64,000 bases of DNA from Bradyrhizobium sp. PSBB068 (GTDB lineage: Bacteria; Pseudomonadota; Alphaproteobacteria; Rhizobiales; Xanthobacteraceae), in the NCBI GenBank assembly GCA_016839165.1, contig CP069300.1, positions 1,054,001 to 1,118,000 of the forward strand. The letters run 5' to 3'. The position numbers and the translations under genes were made by a program. The notes below the pieces were generated by a model that worked only from the letters and a program-made list of their open reading frames with translations, was not told the origin of the DNA and ran no database searches. Shown here one piece after another: positions 56,332 to 64,000 of this stretch. Each line of letters opens with the position of its first letter. Positions within the stretch are counted from its first letter, which is position 1.

Positions 56332-57684
56332 TCAGAAGTGCACCAGCGTGCGCAGACCAAGAACCCAGGCGTTCTCGGTCTTGACGCCGGCGGCATTATA
56401 GCCGCGTCCGCCAGGATTGATCACGTACTGGGCGTCGAATTTGAGGTTCATCCAGCCGGTCGCCTGCCATCCGTACCAGGCTTCGATCGGGACTTCGTTG
56501 CCGCCTGCGTTCGGGGTGAGCGCAGCCGAATTCACGTGGGTGGTGCCCACCGCGAAGCCGACTTCGTCTTCAGGGCGCCAGGAGAACGTTCCGGTGTGCC
56601 TGAAGCCCAGGGCGACCTGGTAGTCCTGATACGACGTCCGATGATCGGCGACCGTCGTATTGAGGAACATGTACCAACCCTGTGCCTTTGCACCCTCGAC
56701 CGTCAACCGTTGCAGGATCGACTCGTAGACGCCATAGCGGCCGCGCTGGTCGCCGAGATTCTGATCGGAAACACCGCCCATGCCCGGTGCGATGGCGATG
56801 ATGCCCGGCAGGCCGCCGTCGATCGTCGAGGCGCTGTCATACCAGCCGCCGAACCGCCAGGTCCCGTTCAACGGACCGCTCGGCGCCCAGACCACCTCGA
56901 CCGGCACCAGCACGCCGGAGGCGCGGCTTGAGCCGGGGACGCCCGGCAGGAAGTAGGTCGCGGAATCCGACGTCGTCAGATAGTTCGGATTGGCGTCGTA
57001 GACGCCGACCGACAGCTGCCATTCCTTGGTGAAGTTGTAGTGCGCCACGCCGGCCCATTGGCTCACCGGCCAGTTGTAGATGTAGCCGCCCTGGATGTTG
57101 CCGGGCTGACCGCCGCAGAAGGTCAGGTTGATGAACTCGCACAGCCCGAAGAAGAAGTCGGAGCCGACCGGCAAACGGCCGCCCTTGAGTTCGAGGCGGT
57201 TATCGAAAAGTTTTTGCGAGTAGTAGAGTTCGGTGAGGCGCAGGATATTGCCGCGGCCGAACACTTCGTTGGTCAGCTGCAGGGCCGGGATGCCAGCCTC
57301 GTCATTCAGGTTGCGGCCAAAGCGGTCGACCAGCGTGAGGCCAACCGTACCGCCTTGGATGCCGGCAAGCTTCGCCATGTCGAACTTGGCCTGGAAGAAC
57401 AGCTGTCCGGCGTTGGCTCCGGTGTTCCTGTTGCCGCCGGACAAATTGGTGACGGCTTCGTCGCCCAGCGTCAGGGCCAGCGAGATGCCCCGCTCTTTCA
57501 GCTGCGTCCTGCCGAGATCGCCAAACAGGTACGGTCTCGTCCAGAAGTCGTCGGTCTCCGTGTAAGGCACGGGCGGAGCTTTTGTGAGCAGATCGGCCGC
57601 ATGCGCGCCGCTGCCGCCGAACAGTGATAACAGGGCGATCCCCACGCCGCACGCCCGCGCGGTGTTCACAGACCAAAGTGGCAT
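56332..57684 (-). CDS. OprB-type carbohydrate-selective porin
   Basis: A 450-residue outer-membrane protein. The signal peptide ends near residue 30 (GIALLSLFGGSGAHAA). The OprB family pattern is seen in RTQLKERGISLALTLGDEAV, LFFQAKFDMAKLAGIQGGTV, LTELYYSQKLFDNRLELKGGRLPVGSDF and the C-terminal beta-strand LGLRTLVHF ending in Phe. It allows sugars through the outer membrane. It sits between the two importers on the same strand, 40 nt before system 2. GGGAG stands upstream of ATG 57684. Confidence 0.9.
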   Translation of the reverse strand: MPLWSVNTARACGVGIALLSLFGGSGAHAADLLTKAPPVPYTETDDFWTRPYLFGDLGRTQLKERGISLALTLGDEAVTNLSGGNRNTGANAGQLFFQAKFDMAKLAGIQGGTVGLTLVDRFGRNLNDEAGIPALQLTNEVFGRGNILRLTELYYSQKLFDNRLELKGGRLPVGSDFFFGLCEFINLTFCGGQPGNIQGGYIYNWPVSQWAGVAHYNFTKEWQLSVGVYDANPNYLTTSDSATYFLPGVPGSSRASGVLVPVEVVWAPSGPLNGTWRFGGWYDSASTIDGGLPGIIAIAPGMGGVSDQNLGDQRGRYGVYESILQRLTVEGAKAQGWYMFLNTTVADHRTSYQDYQVALGFRHTGTFSWRPEDEVGFAVGTTHVNSAALTPNAGGNEVPIEAWYGWQATGWMNLKFDAQYVINPGGRGYNAAGVKTENAWVLGLRTLVHF

Positions 57685-57883
57685 TTTCTGCACTCCCAGC
57701 GTCCCCGGCTTTGTCCATTTTTGTGTCACGTCCCTGCCCAAAGCCCTTCAGCCTGGAACGTGCCCCGTTTAATTCATCGATCGGTCAACTTGAGATAGAA
57801 ACTCTGCGCATCGAACTCTTCCCCTTGTTCCTCTACTCAAGTCACCGCGACCATATTCCCGGTTGCGGATTCCTTATCGAGCG

Positions 57884-58935
57884 TCATGCCTGATCGCCTG
57901 TCGTCGTTGGCAGCGCGGCACGGCGTGAAGCTGTGCTTTGCAGAATGCTGCTGTCCTTCTTCGGCGCAGTGCGGGCGAGACCGGCCAGCGCGGCCTTGCG
58001 TCGCCGCCGGGCCTGCAATTGCTGGTCCGCCAGCACGCCGATCAGGATCACGGTGCCCATCACCGCGAAGTTCAGCGAATTCGGAATGCCGAGGATGTTC
58101 ACGAGGTTCTGCAGCACCTGAAGCAGTGCCGTCCCGAGCACGATACCGAGGATGGAGCCTTCGCCGCCGCGCAGGCTGCAGCCGCCGAGGACGGCTGCCG
58201 CAATCGCATAGAGCTCGTAGAAATTGCCGAAGGAACTCGGCGAGACCGAGTTGGTGTAGAAGACGAACAACACGGTCGAGACGCCGGCAAGGCCGCCGCT
58301 GATGATATAGGCGGTCGCGATCACGAGGTTGGTCCTGATGCCGGAGTAGCGCGCCGCCTCCTCGTTCTTGCCCACGGCATAGAGCCAGCGTCCATACACC
58401 GAGCGATGCAGCAGCACGCCGAGGATCACCGCCAGGATGATCAGGAAGATGAAGGTGTTCGGAATGCCCGCGACATTGCCGGAAGCGATGTTGCCCAGCG
58501 TGCTGGCCTCGTCGCCGTAGCCGAAGCCACGCGTCGAGTCGCTGGTGTAATAGCGTGCGGCACCGCGATAGATCAGGAGCCCGCACAGTGTCACGATAAA
58601 CGGCTGCATCTTGAGCCGGGTGATCAGGAAACCCTGGATGCCGCCGAGCGCCAGCCCGCCCATCAGGACCAGCAACAGCGCGAACGGCCAGGGCACCTGA
58701 TAGGTCGTCAGCAGGTCGATGAAGACGACGCCGAGCAGCGCGAACATCGAGCCGAGCGAAAGATCGATGCCGCCGGTGATGATGACGAGCCCTTCACCCA
58801 GCGCGAACACACCGAACAGGCCGATCAGATTGGCCATGTTCAGCAGGTTCACGAACGACAGGAAGGCCGGGTTGATCGCGCCGGTGATGGCGGAGATCAC
58901 CGCCAGCAGCAAGAACAGGCCGAGTTCTTTCTTCA

Positions 58936-58939
<4 letters not shown>
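57884..58939 (-). CDS. Sugar ABC transporter permease (system 1)
   Basis: A 351-residue inner-membrane permease of the RbsC/XylH family. Marks: GEGLVIITGGIDLSLGSMFA, QGFLITRLKMQPFIVTLCGL, LYAVGKNEEAARYSGIRTN and VLGGCSLRGGEGSILG. The start overlaps the ATPase stop (ATGATGA). The basic C-terminal tail of about 45 residues (LQARRRRKAALAGLART) is longer than usual. Confidence 0.92.
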
Positions 58940-60462
<1,523 letters not shown>

Positions 60463-60523
60463 TCGGCATATCCTCCTGCACATCGCCCGGCCTGTCGCGG
60501 CCGGGCGATGAAGCCGACCGAAG

Positions 60524-61489
60524 TCACTTCTTCAGCAGATCCTTCAGATTTGCGGCGAACTCCGCGACGTTGGCCTTGCTGATCACCTTGGTCGGCACGA
60601 TCAGCTTGCTGTCTTTCGGAATCCAGGACTTGTCGCCGTTCAGCGTCTTGATGATGTTGGTGGCGGAGAGATAGCCGAACTCGTAGGGCTGCTGCACGAC
60701 CGTGGATTCGATGGTGCCGTCGGAGATGCCGCGCAGCGTCCGCTGATCCTCGTCGAAGCCGACGATCTTCACCTTGCCGGCCTTGCCCGCGGCCTTCACC
60801 GCGTCATAGATCAGCGGGGTCTCGTAGCTCCACAGGCCGGACAGCAGCGCGATGTCGGGATATTTGACGAGCACGTTCTCCATGTTCGCCTTGGCCTTGG
60901 CGAAGTCGACCTGATCGGTGAACACGTCGACCAGCTCGACCTTGGTGCCGGCGATCGATTCCTTGATGCCCTGCACGCGCTCGCGGGCGTTGTCGGCGTC
61001 CATCGTTCCGACGAACAGCGCGATCTTGCCGCCGTTCGGCAGCGCCTTCTTGATCTCCTCGCCGGCCTGCCGCCCGGCTGCGACGTTGTCGGTGCCGATA
61101 TAGGCGAGACGATTGCTCTGCGGCGCGTCGCTGTCCGTGGTGATCAGCACGGTCTTGGCCGCAACCTTGTTGAGTTCTTCGGTCGCATGCGGGGCATCGT
61201 CGACCGAGATCGAGATGCCGGCGACGCCACGCACCAAAAGGTCGTCCAGTTCACGCCGCTGGCCGGCCGCGGTGCCTTCGTTGGTGACGATCAATTCGAT
61301 ATTGTATTCGGGGTGCTCCTTCTGCGCCTTCTCAAGCCCGCGGCCCGCGATGGTCCAGAAGTCGGCAGCGACGTTGGTCACCAGCGCGATGGTCTTTTTT
61401 TGCTGTGCCTGTGCTATCCCCGTTGTCATCGCGAGCGCGGCTGCGCCCGCCAACAGCGGTACGATCCATCTCTTCATCGAGTCATTCAT
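60524..61489 (-). CDS. Sugar ABC transporter, periplasmic binding protein (system 1)
   Basis: A 321-residue binding protein of the ribose/xylose type (Peripla_BP_4), first gene of the importer row. The signal peptide ends near residue 29 (LLAGAAALAMTTGIAQAQ). KTIALVTNVAADFWTIAGRG, LLVRGVAGISISVDDA, VLITTDSDAPQSNRLAYIGTDN and IVGFDEDQRTLRGI fit the family. GGGAGG stands 5 nt before ATG 61489; the start codons GTG 61495 and ATG 61477 are alternatives. Confidence 0.92.
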   Translation of the reverse strand: MNDSMKRWIVPLLAGAAALAMTTGIAQAQQKKTIALVTNVAADFWTIAGRGLEKAQKEHPEYNIELIVTNEGTAAGQRRELDDLLVRGVAGISISVDDAPHATEELNKVAAKTVLITTDSDAPQSNRLAYIGTDNVAAGRQAGEEIKKALPNGGKIALFVGTMDADNARERVQGIKESIAGTKVELVDVFTDQVDFAKAKANMENVLVKYPDIALLSGLWSYETPLIYDAVKAAGKAGKVKIVGFDEDQRTLRGISDGTIESTVVQQPYEFGYLSATNIIKTLNGDKSWIPKDSKLIVPTKVISKANVAEFAANLKDLLKK

Positions 61490-61565
61490 ATGCACCTCCC
61501 TGTCGACACCCCCGGTGAGGGGATTTCACACCCGGCGCTTTTCACGCCTTATTTTATTCACGTAA

Positions 61566-61577
61566 CTAATAAATTAG
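61566..61577. promoter_or_regulatory. Possible ROK operator (ctaat-aa-attag)
   Basis: A perfect 5-bp AT-rich dyad between the divergent binding-protein gene and ROK regulator gene. ROK repressors such as NagC and Mlc bind AT-rich dyads, so this is a candidate, but it is short and could be chance. Confidence 0.3.
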
Positions 61578-61730
61578 CGCGACAGAATGTCCAGTCAAGG
61601 TGTTCGAGTTCGAACCTTGCAAGCAAAAATAGTATGAAGGTGATGTATTTCGGCCTCTATCAACGCTTTTGGGCCAATATCTGAGGCGTATCCATTGAAT
61701 AATTTTATCAAGCGAATTAAAAAAGCCGGT

Positions 61731-63002
61731 ATGAATGAGCAGTCCGAACCGCTGAGACGCGCTTCAAGCCTGGCCCGCGGATCGAACCGCGACCGTCTCG
61801 TCGAAGTCCTGCGGCGCCAGGGACCATTGCCGCGGGTCGAGCTGGCACGCAGCACCGGGCTGAGCTTTCCGGCCATTTCGGCCATTACGTCGAAGCTGAT
61901 GGCGGAAGACCTGCTGGTTGAGGCCGAGACAGATGCTGCGACGTCGTGGCCGGACGACTCCGACGAAGACGATACGGACGGGCTCAACGGCCGCCGCCGG
62001 GGCCGGCCGGCGGTCTTGTTGACGCTGAACCCCGAATTCGGCCGCATCATTGCGGTCTCACTCCGCATGAATCTGATCGAAACGTTGATCGCCGATTTCA
62101 GCGGCTCGGCCCTGGCGCAATCGCGGCTTGAGCTGACGACGCGGGGCCTCGATGCAGGCGCGTTGTGCGATCTCGTGATCGCGCAGATCGAGGCAATGCT
62201 CGAAGCGACTGGCACGCCGCGAGACCGGCTGCTCGGAATCGGGATTGCGCTGCAAGGCATCGTCGACGCTGATACAGGCAGGCATCTGTGGAGCCCCGCG
62301 CTGTCGATCACCGACCTCGATCTGGCAAAGCCGGTCCGCGAGGAATTCGGCGTCGAAGTCGTGATGGCGAACGATGCGGTCGCGGTGGCGCTCGCGCTGG
62401 TCGCGGCCGAGCCGGCCCTGGCGCAGGGGCTCACGGCCACGCTCATGGTCGGTCACGGCATCGGCATGGGCATCGTCGTCGACGGCGAAGCGCGCTGGGG
62501 GGCGGGCGCGGGCAGCGAGATCGGCCATGTCAAGCTGACCCCGAATGGTCCGCAATGCCGCTGCGGTCAGCGCGGCTGCATCGAGGCCCATCTCGCGGAC
62601 TATGCGCTCTACCGCGACGCCCGCACCTTCCTCGACCTGCCGCCGGCGGTGTCGCAGCAACCGTCCGAGGCGCAGATGGCGCTGCTGCGCGCGCGGGCAC
62701 GCGCCGGCGATCCCCGTCTCGAGCAGCTATTCCGGCAGGCAGGCCACGCGCTCGCCGAAGCGGTCGCCACGACGATATCGGTGTTGCGCCCACATCATTT
62801 GATCCTCGCAGGTCCCGGCCTGCAGGCGTTCGACATGATGCGCAGCGCCTATCAAGAGCGGCTCGAGCAGGCGGTGCTGCCGTGGTTGCTCAAGTCGACG
62901 GCGATCCATGTGCGTCCCAGTGAGTCGGCGACGATCGTCGACGGCATGGTGCGGCGGACGCTGCGGGTCGTGGACCGAAACCACATGGAATCGACCGAGT
63001 GA
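61731..63002 (+). CDS. ROK-family transcriptional regulator
   Basis: A 423-residue NagC/Mlc-type repressor. The N-terminal winged HTH is near 28-70 (PLPRVELARSTGLSFPAISA, then ITSKLMAEDLLVEA). The ROK domain includes GIGIALQGIVDADTG, MANDAVAVALALVAAEPA, HGIGMGIVVDGEARWGAG and the structural zinc motif Cys276-x-Cys278-x4-Cys283 (QCRCGQRGCIEAHL). It is divergent from the importer row and probably regulates it. A TTG at 61695 would add 12 residues; ATG 61731 is used. Confidence 0.9.
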   Translation: MNEQSEPLRRASSLARGSNRDRLVEVLRRQGPLPRVELARSTGLSFPAISAITSKLMAEDLLVEAETDAATSWPDDSDEDDTDGLNGRRRGRPAVLLTLNPEFGRIIAVSLRMNLIETLIADFSGSALAQSRLELTTRGLDAGALCDLVIAQIEAMLEATGTPRDRLLGIGIALQGIVDADTGRHLWSPALSITDLDLAKPVREEFGVEVVMANDAVAVALALVAAEPALAQGLTATLMVGHGIGMGIVVDGEARWGAGAGSEIGHVKLTPNGPQCRCGQRGCIEAHLADYALYRDARTFLDLPPAVSQQPSEAQMALLRARARAGDPRLEQLFRQAGHALAEAVATTISVLRPHHLILAGPGLQAFDMMRSAYQERLEQAVLPWLLKSTAIHVRPSESATIVDGMVRRTLRVVDRNHMESTE

Positions 63003-63075
63003 ATCTCGGAAGCTGCGGCTCTCCGCTTGAGCCGCAGCAGAGCAACCGACGCGCTTCAGGCGCCAAATCGAGAGA

Positions 63076-63840
63076 ATGCCAATGCAGGGTGCCGTCTATC
63101 CAAGCCTCAAGGACCGGACCGTTCTGGTCACCGGTGGCGGTTCCGGCATTGGCGAGGCCATCGTCCGCCAGTTCATCAACCAGGGCGCGCGAGTCGGTTT
63201 CATCGACATCGACCTGACGTCCTCGGAGCAGCTGCTGTCCGACCTCGGGGCGCAGGCCCGCGTGCACTTCGAGCACGCCGATCTGCGCGACATCGGCGCG
63301 CTGCGCCGCGCGGTCGCCGGCATTCGCGAGGCGCTCGGGCCGATCACGATCCTGGTCAACAACGCGGCGCGCGATGATCGTCACGCGATCGAGGACGTCA
63401 CGCCGGAATTCTGGGACGAGCGGATCGCGGTCAACCTCAAGCACCAGTTCTTCAGTGCCCAGGCGGTCGCACCCGACATGAGGCAGGCGGGCGGCGGTGC
63501 GATCATCAACATCGGCTCGGTGAGCTGGGTGATCGGTCAGGGCAACATGCCCTGCTACACCACTGCCAAGTCAGCGGTGCAGGGCCTCACCCGCGCGCTG
63601 GCGCGCGATCTCGGTCCGCACAATGTGCGGGTCAACTCCATCCTGCCCGGATGGATCATGACCCAGCGCCAGCAGGATCTGTGGCTGACGCCCGAAGGCG
63701 TTGCTGAGCTGATGCAGCGCCAATGCCTGAAGCGCAAGCTCGTGCCTGACGACATTGCTCGCGTGGTGCTGTTCTTCGCCGCCGACGACAGCGGCGCCTG
63801 CACCAACCAGAGCCATATCGTCGATGGCGGCTGGGTCTAA
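63076..63840 (+). CDS. SDR-family dehydrogenase, probable sugar dehydrogenase
   Basis: A 254-residue classical SDR: TGGGSGIGEAI (residues 19-29), NNAARDD (near 95), Ser148/Ser150 in NIGSVSWVIGQ, Tyr161/Lys165 in CYTTAKSAVQ, and the C-terminal GGWV ending. Asp44 after the second strand (GFIDIDL) suggests NAD. Proteins of this length and ending beside ROK and sugar ABC genes are often aldose 1-dehydrogenases; here that is inferred from context. It lies 74 nt after the ROK gene, on the same strand. Confidence 0.85.
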   Translation: MPMQGAVYPSLKDRTVLVTGGGSGIGEAIVRQFINQGARVGFIDIDLTSSEQLLSDLGAQARVHFEHADLRDIGALRRAVAGIREALGPITILVNNAARDDRHAIEDVTPEFWDERIAVNLKHQFFSAQAVAPDMRQAGGGAIINIGSVSWVIGQGNMPCYTTAKSAVQGLTRALARDLGPHNVRVNSILPGWIMTQRQQDLWLTPEGVAELMQRQCLKRKLVPDDIARVVLFFAADDSGACTNQSHIVDGGWV

Positions 63841-63938
63841 AGCGCGACGAGATTGGGTTGAATCGTCATGGCGCTTTAGCTCGTTGTTTGAGCATGATCT
63901 TTTCGGAAAGCCGCTTCGCACTTTTCCGGACCATGCTC
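63841..63938. repeat. Dispersed alphaproteobacterial repeat with inverted arms
   Basis: gagcatgatcttttcggaaa and the mirrored cttttccggaccatgctc (63890-63938) form an imperfect hairpin, preceded by gcgacgagattgggttgaatcgtcatggcgcttta. This matches a very common intergenic repeat of Bradyrhizobium-like genomes as I recall. The last 60 bases of the window hold nothing I can call. Confidence 0.7.
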
Positions 63939-64000
63939 TAGCGATACGGCAAGACAGCAGCTCTCGTCGATCAGTCCGCGCCTGAAGCCGTCAACGCGTC

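Overview
The window is chromosomal DNA of a GC-rich alphaproteobacterium, most likely Bradyrhizobium or a close relative. The main reasons are the carB/carA - yqeY - dnaG - rpoD neighbourhood, the sigma-32 gene rpoH, the DUF6894, SRPBCC/ArsR and OprB gene types, and many short intergenic palindromes of the 'cattccggggc...gcccggaatccat' kind. There is no phage, transposase, integrase or CRISPR array. All identifications come from reading translated sequence; no database search was run.

Layout. 1-8.6 kb: pyrimidine/arginine precursor genes carB (partial, at the left edge) and carA, both on the minus strand, with tRNA-Cys, a methyltransferase, Dps, a cupin protein and a PaaI-type thioesterase between them, then an alpha/beta hydrolase, yqeY and a DUF1801-like gene. 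8.7-13.8 kb: an acyl-CoA synthetase, a DUF2189 membrane protein, an ArsR regulator with three tandem SRPBCC proteins, and a LysE exporter. 13.8-18.1 kb: a TetR-controlled molybdenum hydroxylase of PaoABC type with the iron-sulfur and molybdenum subunits fused. 18.2-24 kb: small conserved genes, a PepSY membrane protein, N-formylglutamate amidohydrolase, two transglutaminase-like proteins, a gamma-glutamylcyclotransferase-like protein and a short chlorite-dismutase-family protein. 24.2-28.7 kb: dnaG and rpoD. 28.9-38.5 kb: an exported TPR-CHAT protein, SnoaL-like protein, DUF817 membrane protein, lytic transglycosylase, FRG-domain protein, SDR, response regulator, LysE transporter and a 24-residue Lys/Ala-rich peptide. 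38.9-46.99 kb: a membrane diguanylate cyclase, an amidase, a TPR protein paired with a small membrane protein that shares its tail, a frameshifted gene, a Lon-N-type fusion protein, rpoH and an RluD-type pseudouridine synthase. 47.1-52.7 kb: a periplasmic oxidation locus with a Rieske protein, a PQQ alcohol dehydrogenase and, on the other strand, a second molybdenum hydroxylase of IorAB type. 53.3 kb: tRNA-Glu. 53.4-63.9 kb: two complete sugar ABC importers, an OprB-type porin, a ROK regulator and an SDR dehydrogenase.

How the genes work together. The 53.4-63.9 kb block reads as one carbohydrate uptake and oxidation unit: porin across the outer membrane, two importers across the inner membrane, a divergent ROK regulator and a cytoplasmic dehydrogenase. 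In the 47-52.7 kb block a PQQ enzyme could turn an alcohol into an aldehyde and the molybdenum enzyme could take it to the acid, with the Rieske protein a candidate electron carrier. The most interesting signals are a possible attenuator in the carB leader, a tRNA-Cys with an off-size anticodon arm, DnaG without its zinc ligands but with a Gly/Arg-rich insert, the Rieske/PQQ pair, and the TPR/small-membrane-protein pair with a duplicated C-terminus.
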